Of a stretch of 64,000 bases of DNA, positions 1 to 12,503 are shown one piece after another (within the stretch, counting starts at the first letter, position 1; each line of letters starts with the position of its first letter). Position numbers and translations under genes: made by a program. This DNA is from Wuchereria bancrofti (taxonomy: Eukaryota; Nematoda; Chromadorea; Rhabditida; Onchocercidae), in assembly GCA_005281725.1 (NCBI GenBank), contig SSBO01000003.1, forward strand, positions 6,992,776 through 7,056,775. Reading direction: 5' to 3'. The notes beneath the pieces are model-generated. The model saw nothing but the letters and a program-made list of their open reading frames with translations. It made no database searches and was not told where the DNA came from.

Positions 1-381
1 TATTTGTTCTATTTTAACAAAGGATCACTTATCTTTAGGTATAACAGAGAGATTGATGAAGATAAGTTATATGTGTTGAGTGAAATTTGATCATTGCATT
101 TGTAAGATAGGAATGAAAGATGTGATAAGATGGATGATAAGTTAATTTTTATGATGAACATCAGAAATGGTAACCACGATAACGGGAGAATAATCAACGA
201 ATGTGGAGAATAGAGATAAGAGACAAAGTTCAAGATCCATATTGAAAGTAAAATTTTCCACTCAAAATTTTAATAGATTTTTGTTAAGATAAAAAGCGAT
301 AACCTAAAAAAGAAACAAATTGCTTTCCTTGAGCAAAAGATCAAAGTAATTTTGAACAATTGATTCAAACGGAACAACGAA

Positions 382-567
382 TCAATCAACCGATACAAAA
401 GTGCGCAGAATGCCGAATAATAGCATTTTCTTTGCCTCATTAAATGAGTGATGTAACAAATTTTCGAAGGAAGTTTTTTTCATCCCATCTTTCTCCTTCA
501 TCACTTCATCAATTTGCGCCTTTACTACTTTCATGATTTGCAAATGAATTTGTTTAGCAGTAAATAA
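382..567 (-). CDS. Candidate terminal exon, protein not recognised
   Basis: After an acceptor-like sequence (TTGATTCAG ending at 568) a frame of 61 codons stays open to a TGA at 382-384. The peptide is charged and helical in character (it includes VKAQIDEVMKEKDGMKK), unlike the hydrophobic or stop-rich translations around it. It starts in phase 0, which matches the open phase-0 donor of the proline-rich exon ending at 2537 on the same strand, so it could be the last exon of that gene across a roughly 2-kb gap. The link is inference; it could equally be a chance frame or belong to another transcript. Confidence 0.3.
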   Translation of the reverse strand, partial: LFTAKQIHLQIMKVVKAQIDEVMKEKDGMKKTSFENLLHHSFNEAKKMLLFGILRTFVSVD

Positions 568-2536
568 CTGAATCAATTTAAAAAGTACCACAGAGAAGCT
601 AACTGATTATTTCTCATGAATTAAATTTTGCATTGAAGTTGAGATTTTACTTCTTTAAGAAATATAAATTTAAATCAGTTTAAAACTAATTAATCACTAT
701 AGAGCTTCAAAAATTTTGACTTATTATCCTTAGTTGAAATCTAAAGCATCAAGATGTGATCTATCATTATGATAGTAAAACTTTTTTTTTCCTTGATTTA
801 AATTTATATTACCTTATTTATATTTTATATTACCTAAAAAATTTATATTTATTTCCGATTAAAAGAAAGAGTAAAGGAAGTATTATGAAGTGTGGGTTTC
901 AACATTAATGAAAACTGTATTCCTAATTATTAAAAAAAAGATTTCTCATTCACCGCTATCAAACCAATTAATGTCTTCTAGTGACATATTAGTTACGTGT
1001 AAAATTTTCAATTCAGTGAATTTTTCAACAAGTTTAACTTTGTTAGTATAATTTGTTCTATTTGTCAAGAAATCATCAAATGGTCTTCGATAATATTATC
1101 TCTTCCCTCCCTTACCTATAATAAACATGATTAAATAAATTTAGCAATTTATTAATAATAATTCTAAATCTGTAAACAAATTTAATACCGCAATAACTAT
1201 AACTATCTGCAGTAAAAGATGCAAAAGTGGCTAATGGACAATTTTATTTCCAAAATTCTCCCTCTTCCATTTTCATCAGCATTATTTGTGGAATCTTTGT
1301 CAATAGTTAAACAAAATTGTATAAATTAGCTTTCATGGAAACGATATAAACTTATTGTTCGAAAAAAAAGTTTGCTTTAGTTATTCATTTCCCAAATGTT
1401 TTCCCAAAACGCATGCACATGAGAAATGATTGGAAAATAAATAATTGAATTACAAATTTATGTGAATACCCGGCTGAGCGCATTTGGTTTCTAATTCAAT
1501 CATCAATAAACAACGGTTACTCTCAGACGAAGATGATAATGACCTAATTGCGGTTGGCTGATGAATGTTGAAAACATATACTAAGTGCGCCTAATTCCCG
1601 ATAGTTTAACTCTAACTCTAACAGAATAAGGAATCTTTTCATTGAATTGAAATAAAGAATAGCGTTGTATTCATTGACAACTAATATAATAGCAACTAAT
1701 AAAATGGAAGAAACGAAAAATTAGTTTTGTAAAATGTGAAATGAATAAATAAAAACAAAAACAAATTCTTGAAAGGAAGAAAAAATGTATTCTTAAAGAA
1801 GAAAAAGAGAATTTGATTAATATTACACAATCAGTGATAATCTTAACGCTAAAAGGGTATATGTTGATTTGATTAATCAAATTTATATCGATGTATGATA
1901 TCAATGCATGTGACATACGACAGCAAAATATAGAGACGTGAGATTATGAGTGATTCTGTTACTTATAATGCTTATTATACTTTCGTTAAAGCTTATTCAA
2001 TGAATTAATTAACAATCTATTAAGAATATGAAGAGATGCAAAATAGTACTGAAAATGTTTATAAGAAAATAAAAGTACGATTACTGGAAACGAAACAGCG
2101 ATAGTACAGCATCAACAAGACAACGACAACGACAACAACAACAACATCACCCATACAGATAGGCACATCCTTGCACAGTAATTAGAAAATAATTAACCAT
2201 GCAGAAAGGACAGGTTATTAAAGATGAGGCGCAAAAAGATGGAAAAATAGCACTTAAACAGGATGAAATGAGGTTTTTAGATATAGTAGTGGCAAAAATA
2301 ATAGGAAAAATAATTTTCTCTACTTGACTCAAATTTTCCATTGAAAAATTACTTCTAATTTATTAAATATTTGCACAAATCCATTATCGATCAATTCTGA
2401 TGCCTTAAATATGTACGGAGTGGCGGAATTATTCATAAGTATAGATCAAATCAGCATAGCATGTAATTTGATAGTGTCGCATAATGTAAGGGTCATACAA
2501 TCTACGTTACTGAATTGATAGATTAATGGCACTTAC
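568..2536. other. Non-coding or intronic AT-rich stretch
   Basis: No exon I can defend lies here. There is a short CAA/CGA-rich run at about 2118-2145. A plus-strand frame from ATG 2199 reads 42 codons of polar sequence without a usable splice context. If the exon at 382-567 belongs to the gene above 2537, this whole stretch is its intron. Confidence 0.4.
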
Positions 2537-4716
2537 TGATGAAGCGGATTTCTTTGAAATTGGAGATGGCTTTCCGGAATCTTCCCATTGTGATTCTGTT
2601 AAATTGAGATCAATAGAAATATTCTTTGGCAAAACTGGTGGCGGAGTAGGATGAGATTTCTCTTTTTCTGCAGCATTAATATCAATGGGAGCAAAAGAAG
2701 CAGCACTTTCCGCCTCCATTGGTATCATTGGCTTTTTTTGCCTCTGTCTTGCCAACTTTGCTTCCAGTTCCTCTCTTTCCTGTTGAAATAATTGAAGTAA
2801 ATTTTAGAAATGGGCTAAATATAGACAAAGCATTTAAAAGAAAAGTTTAATTTCTAAGAATCGAAAAAAGATTATGGACAGATATGGATTGATTAAATTG
2901 GAGTTTAAATTGATTTTACTTTCAGTTTTGCTTCGCTTCACTTGCTACCGCGGGGAAATTTGATTTTACTCTGCTGTGCTATTATTACTCAATCTATCGG
3001 CTTCCGCTGACCTCGGTATAAAATCTAAGTCCACTGAAGCATGAAGCATAAATATATTTGGCTTTTAGATTGTAACATCGAACCCGACAATCAATACTGC
3101 TGATGGAAGTTACAAGTTTTAAAAATCTAAATTAAACTAACTGCTAGGCTTGCAAATGATTAGCTGATTACAATCTTAAATGAGCTAAAACTGATTATTA
3201 ATTTCTTCAGTATTAATATTAGGTAACTTAGTACTGCACCAATATGCCAATTCGAAATTCAACATTGCAAGTACGGGGAGTAATTGTAGCAAAGCTATAA
3301 ATTAGTCAACAAAAGACATTTTCAAACGTTTTTATTCCTTCAAAATTGATCTGTTTCCTTTCTTCCGAAAATAATTAATTACATTTTTTTTTTCGAATGA
3401 ACATCAATCGGTGTTATTTCTTTTCATTTAAAGTGACTGCAAAATTTTATTGATTTGATCTCAATCAAGTGAAATGAAAAGTTTTTATCACTCGAATCAA
3501 TTCAGCTAAGTTCCTACCTAATATATATCAAAATTGCGCGGTTTTTATGTATTCTTCAACAAACAAAACCAATAAATAGCTTTAAAGACTAAAAAGAGTT
3601 TAATTTGAATAAGTGAAAGGTATCAAAAAGGAATATTTCTTGATACTATTAAAATAACCGCCAAAAATTTTGAACAGTTACTAAAAATCATTTCCCACAT
3701 TGTTGTCAGTGACCTTCCCGCCCTACGACAGGGTATCCTTATTTCTTAAAATAAAAGAGGCCAAAGATATTCGTGATAAATATTCAAAAAGAAGAAAAGA
3801 AATTTAATTATTCATGAAGTTAAAGAGAGTCTGAAATATTATACATAAAATATAATGCCTCAGAGGATTAGCTCTTTAATATTCATTGGTTAGGGTGTGG
3901 TGTGAACCAATCTGTATATGCTACTAGGATCTAATTACACAATCCGATATGGTTTTAAAATTTGCAAATATAAAATTATACATTATTTTTTTTAAAAAAA
4001 CGTGGGTCAAAGATTAATTAGTCAAAAAAAAAGATATACCTTTTGAAGAATCGAATCATCAGAAACAAATTTTTTCAATTGCTCATGATGATTGCCTTTA
4101 TGATGAATAATAGGAACAATCGGAGCAGAGCATTTTGATGATAATGGGGACAAATCACTTCTTTCGTTAATATCATCAGAATGATTAATCGTTCGCTCTA
4201 AAACTATTAATCATTGAACGGATAGATTAAACTTTATAAGATGACTATTAATTTTATGAAATTTGTCTAAAACTTTATCGTCTTCAGCTTGAAAATATAA
4301 AATTTACCTTGAATAAGATTATCCACAATATTGATCGATGTCAAAGGTTTTTTTAATGACTCTGGTGCATAGTCCATCGAGGATAATATATTATTTGGCG
4401 CTTTACGTGAAGTAACTTCCAAATTGTAAAGTGTCTGTTCAATAAGTTTATCCATATCGGTCCACTCCTTATCTGACACTATTTGCTGTCCTTGTAACAG
4501 CGGTAGTTGTGCTGATGATGGTGGCGGTGGTGGTGGCGGCGGTGATAGTTGTGGTGGCGGTTCTGGAATGACAGCATATTGCTGTACCGTTGATTCTTCA
4601 GTAGCAAATGGTGCACGGTTATCAATATCACAGCTCAATTTATTAAATCTTTTTGCCAATTTCATAGCTAATTCTTTGTCAACCATTGTTACAACAACAC
4701 TTCCTCCTTCTTCTCT
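2537..4716 (-). CDS. Proline-rich, coiled-coil-like protein, unrecognised (three exons)
   Basis: Three exons join in frame: 4686 (or 4716) to 4308, 4197-4040 and 2779-2537. From ATG 4686 they give 260 codons and end at an open phase-0 donor, so the C-terminus is missing. The N-terminus MVDKELAMKLAKRFNKL is followed by an acidic stretch, a run of eight prolines (residues about 49-56), and a helical segment containing DKEWTDMDKLIEQTL. The third exon starts with EREELEAKLARQRQKK, which looks like a short coiled coil, then turns serine/proline-rich. Polyproline next to short helices is usual in cytoskeletal adaptors, but I cannot name the family. The frame is also open upstream of ATG 4686 to an acceptor at 4717, in phase with the exon at 6433-6513, so the true start may be there. 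Confidence 0.6.
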
Positions 4717-5725
4717 CTACTGATAACTAATAAAATTTGTTGCAGTTTCGAGTTCGAGCTTTTAGTGCCTCTAACTCTCTTTACTCTTTGTAGCATTTCT
4801 CTTCTGATATCCAATATCATTCATCCGATTTACACATCAACAATTGGCGAACAGACAAACATACAAAGTGATTAAACAGTGAGCACCCAATTTCTCAGAT
4901 TATTTCCAGAATGATCAGCTTCCTCTCTCTCTCTTCCCAAAACTCTCGAATTTTCTAATTTTACACTTTCTTTTTCTTGTAGTTTCTTTAAATTTCAAAA
5001 AAAAAGTGGAATTTTCAAATAAACGGCAAAAATTCATTTTTTTTTTGTGTAAATTGCTAAGCTGAAATGAAAACAGTATAACAGAATTATGATATAGCAC
5101 TATGATTTCCATAATAAATTCTCATATTTTCCCGAATTTTACTTGGTGATAATATCATTGCCTTATAATTGAATGTAACAACATGGAATACTGTATGATG
5201 AAGCAACTAACTTTAATTTTAATTTTTAATTTTACACTTATGGGCGACCGTTTCAAGGTAGCTTTTTTTCTCTCTAGAAATATTAAAATGAATTACATTC
5301 AAACAAAAAATATCAACAGTGTTTGCTTGCTTATGACTACATCTCATCAATAAAAAAATTTTTTTATTACAAAAATTACTAAAATTAATAAATGGAAAGG
5401 AGAGAAATTTAAAAGAATCATAAACTCAGATTTTTTTTAAACTTATGCAAAAAAAAAGCACAAAGATAGAAAAACTTACAAATAACTCATTTTATGAAAA
5501 GAAAAATAAAAGATGGATGGTTCAACAGAGAACGATTTTAAACTAATTAAACCTTTATAACTGTCAATTACACAAGTACTCTTTCACAATTTAAACAACG
5601 AATAAACATGCGTCATTTTTTTTTGATGAAGAAAAAAGAAATACATGAAGTAACTAAATTATTGAAACATTCATATAGATGATAAATGAAATAAGAAAAT
5701 TAAATTTCTTTCATTCTCCTTCTTT

Positions 5726-5727
<2 letters not shown>

Positions 5728-5756
<29 letters not shown>

Positions 5757-5757
5757 A
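5728..5757. repeat. (CT)n microsatellite
   Basis: A CCCTCCCTCTCTCT-type run of about 26 bases of alternating C and T, visible directly. It lies between candidate exons of the minus-strand proline-rich gene. Confidence 0.9.
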
Positions 5758-5867
5758 CTCCTTCTGTATAAAAAAACCATTAATTTAAAACTTATTATTT
5801 TACTCAAAAAAGTGTTCTAATCCTATAGATGAAATTTTTGACAATTTCTTGATTAAATTCAGTTAGC

Positions 5868-5953
5868 AACTAACAATTAGTATAAATGCATCATTAACTA
5901 ATTCAAGACTTAATATAGTTAGTACTAATGATGGATTTATGCTAATTGTTAGT
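5868..5953. repeat. Imperfect inverted repeat, arms about 34 bases
   Basis: The left arm (5868-5901, beginning AACTAACAATTAG) and the right arm (about 5919-5953, ending CTAATTGTTAGTT) are reverse complements with only a few mismatches, around a loop of about 17 bases. Transcribed, this would form a stable hairpin. It may be a foldback element remnant or a structured intronic RNA; no transposase or target-site duplication was identified. Confidence 0.75.
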
Positions 5954-6432
5954 TTTTTGATAGTAAAGTAATTTCATACTTTCATCCAATCTTTCACTTT
6001 TCACTTTTCCTTATTTTTCATATTTCTATTTAAATTGTAAAGAGAGAATCGGATGAAAACTTGAATTTAATGAGTCTGAATAAAATAAAAAGAAAAAGAA
6101 AACTGAACTAGATTTTCAATTCCTTCAACTTTCGAGACAGCTAGTGACAAGTGAAACTTAATTGAATGAAACGCAATTTGAATAGAAATTTTTAAATGGA
6201 TTGGTATTACTCAAACAAACTTAACATTAATATTACAAAAGAGAGTTGGATTAACGCCACATGTGACAACTAATAATTGAAAGGGTAAATAATTTTGAGA
6301 TATAATTTTGAGAACATTATTATTAATTTGAGTGGAAATACATAATTTTAAAATAATGCATTCCTGTCCAAAAATTTTTTTTAAAACTTCTGTTAGTTTG
6401 AAAGTCAGTAACTAATATCAAAATAAACTTAC

Positions 6433-6513
6433 TTTGAAAAGTGATACTTTTGCGTTATCAGTACTGTTTCTAGTTAATGAACATTTTTGGAACCATTCAA
6501 ATAGAGCGTCCAT
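6433..6513 (-). CDS. Candidate first exon (27 codons), unrecognised
   Basis: From ATG 6513 a 27-codon frame beginning MDALFEWFQKCSL ends precisely at a consensus donor, AAA|GTAAGT, in phase 0. The downstream exon group on the same strand has an acceptor (TTATCAGTAG ending at 4717) followed by ten in-frame codons before ATG 4686, also phase 0, so joining the two gives an uninterrupted frame. This would make it the first exon of the proline-rich protein. The junction is inferred; no family resemblance decides it. Confidence 0.5.
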
Positions 6514-8545
6514 TTCAGCTTCTCAACTTTATCACTCTTTATCACTGATGTTATCTTTACTGCCACTCTAAAAATGCTTATCTTTAAAAAAAAAAAAAAT
6601 TCATATGTAAGCGAAATAATGTCAAATGTGTTTTTTCAATAGTTTGTTGTGTCATACTTAAGAACTTCAGTTTACATTGGAAACACAATAAAATGTATTG
6701 AACAATTCCAATTAAGCCAAGATGCACTGTACTACGTATAATGAGCTAACTGAACTTAACTAATTGCTCTAAAATTAACACTAGAAAGACGTTAATAATT
6801 AAAGTGATGTGTCGGTTAAATTTTAAAAATTTTAGGGAAATCAAAAAATGTTTGACATCAAAGACACTTGTAAAGTTTAATACTAATCTTGCGTACGCAA
6901 TATGTGGCTTTTCATAGAGTTACAGGAATTGAAACAACTAAAATGTGCAGTGATTTATGTATTCTCTTCAATTAAAATGTACAAGAAATATAGGATGCAT
7001 GGACAATGGAATTGCATGCATGCAATAGCCTTTTTATAAGTAATATTTCTGCAGGAATATCAATGAAACGTAAATTACCATAATTAAGACGTAATTTAAA
7101 AAACGACTCACTAATTTATTTGCCTCGAATGTAAGGTCCGTAAGTAAAATTCAAAATTTTTGTGCATTAAATTTTAATTTTACAAGATTAGTCTAGAAAC
7201 ATGAAAATTTCCACTTCACTTCATCATTATGTAAAAATATTGGGACTAAGGACTAAGGATATATGGGAATAAGGATTCAATCCCACCTAAAATCTAACAC
7301 TATAAATAAAACTATCCAAAGATCGTTCGCCTCATGACTCATTGTCATAGTTTGTTTCCATTAACATTGCCTTCTCGAATAGCACTTCCCGCTAGACGTC
7401 ATTAATTAACCAATTCCCATAAATGCACTTTAACTTTTAGGCATGACATTTTAGTTTTACTCTTCTGGCATTAACATCATTCTAATGCATCGTAGAAAAG
7501 CTTTTATGCACAATGAAACTATCCACAATTTCCAATACGAATTAAAACGATAATCAAGAAGAGAGCGACACATGAATGTCATACAACAACATTAACAATA
7601 ACAACAACACTTTGATTCTGTTGACAAGACGTTAAATACTTTTCTACGCGTCCTCATTTAAAGAAAAATGAGACAAAATACAGAAAAATTTCCAACCATT
7701 TAAAAGTTGCAAACGATTGAAAGAATAAAGACTCATGTAAAGTCAACGACAACTACAGCGTTGCTATCAAAAGCTAAGTGTGATAGGTTGATCAATGCCA
7801 CCAAAGCTAATGGTTAACTTTCTCATTTGGTTGGATTAACTTATAGCTAAAATAAAAAGTGTCCCTTTAAATTCACAAACATTGTTGTATATATTCCACT
7901 CGGCAAACAACATTTAAAGAGTATTAAATATATCAAATTTCAAATCTATTTTAATAAACCAGTACTGCAAAGTTAATGATGAAAGTAAACCGTTTTTCTT
8001 CATTAAATGAAAATGGATAAGTTTAATAGACAGTCGAGAAATACTGCACAAGCACGAACTAAATATTTGTGAAAACAACATCGTCAAACCAACACTACTC
8101 AGAAAACAAAGTGCTCCCATTTTGAAATGAAGAAAGAATGATTTAAAAATCCAAATCTTTGCCCAACAGTAATAACAATAAACATCCGTAAAAGATCCAT
8201 CTAGGAATATGGTTCATGAATCTAAATGTTCCAGAAATAACCAGGACGACTTCATGATTTGAGGATTATTTATATAACTAGTTAATTGATATATTATGGG
8301 AAACCGCTTCAACGAATTTAAAGAAAAATAAATATAAACTCACAGATTTACAGAGTAATTTCTTCAATTCAGTTCTAACGTAAGTCATGTAATTTGATGC
8401 TATTATTGCTTGTGTGCAAAAAATGATTTTTATTGCTAGTTTGAGGATATTCACGTAAATAACAAAGACCACCACTAAATGATGACTTGACCCAACAAAA
8501 TCAATAAAAGCTTCATTTTAAAGTGATGGATAAAATATGAACAAC
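6514..8545. other. Intergenic, AT-rich
   Basis: Separates two minus-strand genes and would hold the promoter of the proline-rich gene and the 3' flank of the RanBP3 gene. A perfect 16-base palindrome built on GCATGC occurs at 7011-7026. No supported coding sequence. Confidence 0.5.
7011..7026. repeat. Perfect 16-bp palindrome ATTGCATGCATGCAAT
   Basis: The sequence equals its own reverse complement. It could be a dimeric protein-binding site or chance; position upstream of a candidate first exon (6513) is the only context. Confidence 0.8.
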
Positions 8546-11155
8546 TTAATTTTCAGCCAATACTTTTTTAGATGCAGTAGAGTCGATGTTATCTTCCTCT
8601 GGAATTGTGTCTGAAAATTTCCTTTTACGTGTTGCTTCTTTTTTCTTATTTTCCACAATTCGAGAGAGAGTTCCATAAAGTTGTGCGGCAACAAATTCAG
8701 ATGCCTTAAAAAGACTTTAAGTTAGGAAGATGGTGAAAATCATATCATAACAAGTAGGCAAAGAAAGCTACATCAAAAAATGTATAACAAATCTATAAGT
8801 AAAGTGCACTGTCTCTGCAAAGCCGCTAAATATAAGTTGTCCCTGCTAAATATAAGTGATTTCAGAATTTCAGAAAAACACAGCAGCGTCCAGGGCATAA
8901 CTTTTAAAACTAAAATTGAACTACACAGAAAATGAGAGTCTGACTGAACCCGATTCCTAAATTCATAACTAAAAAAGCTCTTTCATTCTCGAAAACCAAT
9001 AATGGTCCACTAGTGTATGACAATTCAGAAAACGTATAACAGCACAGAAAGCGGAGAAAACGGTTACAGAAAATTCATACTGTGGCAAGAAAAAGTGTCG
9101 GAACTTCTGAATCTGGGGCTGTGGCTGAAAACTTCACCCGTCTCATTGACAATTTTTCAACGATCATATCAGGAAATATCTGTGAATTAAGCACTACTCT
9201 TTGGTTGCCCATTACTCGACCAACTAAAACTATCTTGATTTGATTAAATGAAATTCATAATCATTATTGTCAACAAAAAACTCGAGCAAAACTAATGAGA
9301 AACAGCCAAATATTCATTCTACAACACTAGGATAAAAACATCTTCGTTAACTGCGATGATTCGAAAAGCTTATTTTTTTGTATCCCAGCAAACAGTTTCC
9401 ACGTAATATGTCTTCCCTTACATCTAAGTTAATTTTATCATTCCCACGACCATTAAAGATAAAGGGTAATTTCCACATGCATTTTGAAATATGTTCAACT
9501 TCTGAAAAGAAGGTATCGAAATACTTTCGATAAAGAAAACTCCAACTTTAGTGCATGAATTGTAAAAAAAAAGCAGAAACGTAAAGCTCTACAAAAAACG
9601 AAAGGGAAAGCAAAAAAAATGAAATAATAAAAATCATTACCGATTCGATAAGTGTAAGGCGGTTCTTCACCTCGTTCATTAATGCGTAAGCAAGACATCC
9701 CACGCTCTACCCATGATTTTGTTGAACTATCAAATGAATGTAATTTACACATCACCTAAATTAAATATGCCATATTATACCTTATTATTAAAGATATCTT
9801 TAATTAAATATTCCTTATATGCTTAAATTAAATACATCTTAATATACCTTACAATTTGCTTAAATTAAATATACTTTAATTATTCCCGATATGTCTTTAA
9901 TAAGTCTGCGATTTTGTCATTTTGTCAGAGAAAGAAAAGCTTATCACAAAGATGAAGCTTCCATACCAACCTTCCCAAGAAAAACTTACACGGTATATGT
10001 TTACTTCACCCTCTTCACCAGTAAAAACATCCAGTTTTGGTGGAACTGACTCATTTTTCTCGGAAGGCATAATGGAGTTACCTTCATTAGTAACTGAACT
10101 CGATGAAGCGGAGGTTGCTTCTAATTCCTATAACAAAACAAAACAGGGCAATTAAATTTACGTAGAAAAAATTTTAGTCCTATCATGAGACCTACTTAAA
10201 AAATCCGTCCCGAATTTATTTTTAAAAGTTGAGAAAAAAACTTAATGATGCTAAAGTTATGAGTTATTGGAAAATGTTGTCCCAGAAAACGCTACAGTTA
10301 GAAATGAAAATGACAAAGATATTAATTCTAAAAGAATTCGTCGCATGCGGTGATACTTCGAATCTGTAGGAAGGAAAGTGAAAAAAGCTGAGCACTGTTA
10401 GAAGAAAAGAATGATACAAATACTGATGTAATTTCTAGAAGCGTATTTCTTAAAGACTTCTTATCAAGGATTACTAATTAAATTTTGAAATCGATTAAAA
10501 CTCACTGCGACTGATTCTTTTACTTTATGGTTGGTGATAAAGGATGATGAAGCTCCTTTCTGTTTGATTTCTTCAAATACCTCCGTGACACTTTTCGGAG
10601 CATCACCTTTGGTTTCACTTTTTGCTGCAGTATGCTCACTTGTAAAAGCAGTAGTTTGTTCTCCCATCTTATCCTGCTAAAATTCGTATTGTAATCATCG
10701 GAAAACCATAAGTAATGGTCCCTTTAAAAAGAAACAGTTTCAAACTTTGTTGTCTATTAGCCTCTTATAGAACATGCTATAAGTAATATATACAATTATA
10801 CTAGTTTTATTTCTACATGGAACTTGGCAGTTTAATAAGTTATTTAATTGGAAGTTTCGCCTCACCGCAAAGATAAGAAAAAAAAAATGAAGGAAAAGAG
10901 AAGAAAATAAATACATACTCCATTATTGATAATAACTTTTTCGGATAATTTGGAGCCAAATATAAAACTATCACCAGTACTCTTTACGGTTTCCATATTT
11001 GCATTTCTTTCCGGTTTATCCTTAGCAAGCGTTTTGCCAAGATCCAGTTTTATACTTTTCTCATCCGCTTTGAAACCATTCTTACTAGCTGACCATAGCT
11101 GGTCTGCCGCAGAGGATAGTTTCGAAGATTTAAATACGAATCGTTTCGTTGTCAT
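8546..11155 (-). CDS. RANBP3: Ran-binding protein 3 homologue (RanBP1-type domain)
   Basis: Six exons join in frame: 11155-10919, 10676-10506, 10127-9990, 9755-9641, 9223-9081 and 8704-8546, giving 320 residues and a TAA stop. Residues near 64-72 (SFIFGSKLS) match the FVFG-type motif that precedes the family's Ran-binding domain. The domain itself covers about residues 170-285: a GEEGEVNIYR lead-in, CKLHSFDSSTKSWVERG, then VMGNQRVVLNSQIFPDM and the final QLYGTL helix. The tail is basic (KKKEATRKRKFSD), a possible nuclear signal. In animals RanBP3 is a nuclear cofactor of CRM1-dependent export that binds Ran-GTP. This copy is shorter than the vertebrate protein, mainly in the N-terminal part. 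The ATG lies 13 bases after a TTCATTCAAG acceptor, which fits trans-splicing. The intron between 9641 and 9223 has a weak acceptor (AGTTTTAG). Confidence 0.88.
9756..9900. repeat. Degenerate short tandem repeat in RanBP3 intron
   Basis: Variants of CTTAAATTAAATATACCTTA recur about four times between the exons at 9641-9755 and 9990-10127. The units are diverged and purely AT-rich. Confidence 0.6.
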
Positions 11156-11170
11156 TGCTGTTGATATCTT
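11156..11170 (-). promoter_or_regulatory. Candidate spliced-leader acceptor for RanBP3
   Basis: TTTCATTCAAG followed 13 bases later by the RanBP3 ATG, with a pyrimidine-rich run upstream on the minus strand and no upstream exon required. In nematodes this is the arrangement of a trans-splice acceptor. Inferred from sequence only. Confidence 0.4.
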
Positions 11171-12429
11171 GAATGAAAGAATTTTTTTTTTCAAACTAAT
11201 ACTTCCAACCATGAAGACTGACAACAATCCATTTCTACTGTTCGTGAATACTAATAAAAGCTATCGCTTATCACATCACTAAAATACCATCTGAACGTTA
11301 CTCCCGTCCTTGCATACATACAACAATTTCCTTTAATAAAAAACAAAGTACAAACAAAAATGTTTATTGTTACTACGAACAATCGATTATGCAAATTATC
11401 TGTCACACCTGTGAAAGAGTAATTGATTATGTATTGAAGCTATCCATCAAAAAGACACTCAACAAATGTTTAAATTTACCAGGAAGTCTGGAAAATTCGA
11501 CAACCCTGAAGCACACACAAAAGAATCCAGCAATCCCTGCTATTTGCAAAATGAATAAGAACCTACCGCAACTTCATCAGAATTTTGTTAACTATCCCTG
11601 GCTGTATTTTTTTCTCTAACTGGAATCTCTAGCAAGTTCCAGCTGAACTTACTTCATTATTTTCTCGTTCTCTAATGTATCTCCTTCTAGTCTGCTGCTT
11701 TTATCAGCTTTCTAATATCTCTCCTGTCTTTCCACACACGTTCTTCATTACTCTCAACATTTGTATATTTCTCCCTCTGAACACTCTCACATTCTACTTT
11801 TATCAATCCCGCAATCACAATATTTCGAAAATTACTTTAACTGTTGATTGTTTTTCTCTCTCTTTCTTTCCCTCTCTCTTCTTCTTTTTCCCTCTCTCTT
11901 CATACTCATATCTACTGTCTCCCCAGGTGCTGAACCAATAATTAACTCTACCTTGGTTACCATCTCATAAAATTTAAAGATTAATTCCACAATCACACCC
12001 ATTTACATAAATAAATTAATAAATAAGTATGTTTTATTATTTTTTTCTCTTCCTTGTTCAAAATGATTAATTATAATTAACGATAAAACTTTGCTCTATA
12101 CATTGGGCAAATTCTTTTCTTCAAAGCTACATTTTTAAGCGCTATTTTTTCTTTTTTCTTTTGGAAAGATTCTCTTTCGATAGCATTTAATCTGTCTTAT
12201 GGAGTATGATAGAAATGATATTATGGCAAGAAAATTGATGAATTTCTGTTTACATCCATTTGATATAGCAAAGTCCGCACCTTCTCTTCTTTTGCCACCT
12301 GAGGAATGTTGTTTTTGACAGCAAAAATGCGCACTTTGTATTCTTTCATTTACCGCATCTTTCATCTTCTTTTCACTTACATTTCATTTCTCCCTTTTTT
12401 TTCTATTTTCAAATATGAAGCATATACAT

Positions 12430-12503
12430 ACACACATGCATAACATACATATACACATACACGCATACACACATGCATAACATACATATACACATACACG
12501 CAT
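12430..12503. repeat. 37-bp tandem duplication in a CATACA-rich tract
   Basis: The 37-base unit ACACACATGCATAACATACA... at 12430-12466 is repeated exactly at 12467-12503, inside a longer CATA/CACA-rich tract (about 12420-12535). An exact copy points to recent slippage or unequal exchange. Confidence 0.9.

Larger units (their letters stand above)
4717..6432. other. Likely intron/upstream DNA with CT microsatellite and inverted repeat
   Basis: No coding frame with splice support is seen. The stretch contains a pure CT run near 5728-5757 and a long imperfect inverted repeat at 5868-5953, both listed separately. If the exon at 6433-6513 is the first exon of the proline-rich gene, this is that gene's first intron. 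Confidence 0.4.

Noticed and set aside
3066..3100. TCGAACCCGA, reminiscent of a tRNA T-loop
   Set aside because: No matching T-stem, anticodon arm or acceptor stem around it on either strand.
10926..11282. 118-codon plus-strand frame
   Set aside because: It is the antisense shadow of the first RanBP3 exon, whose minus-strand frame carries the family motif and proper splice donor.
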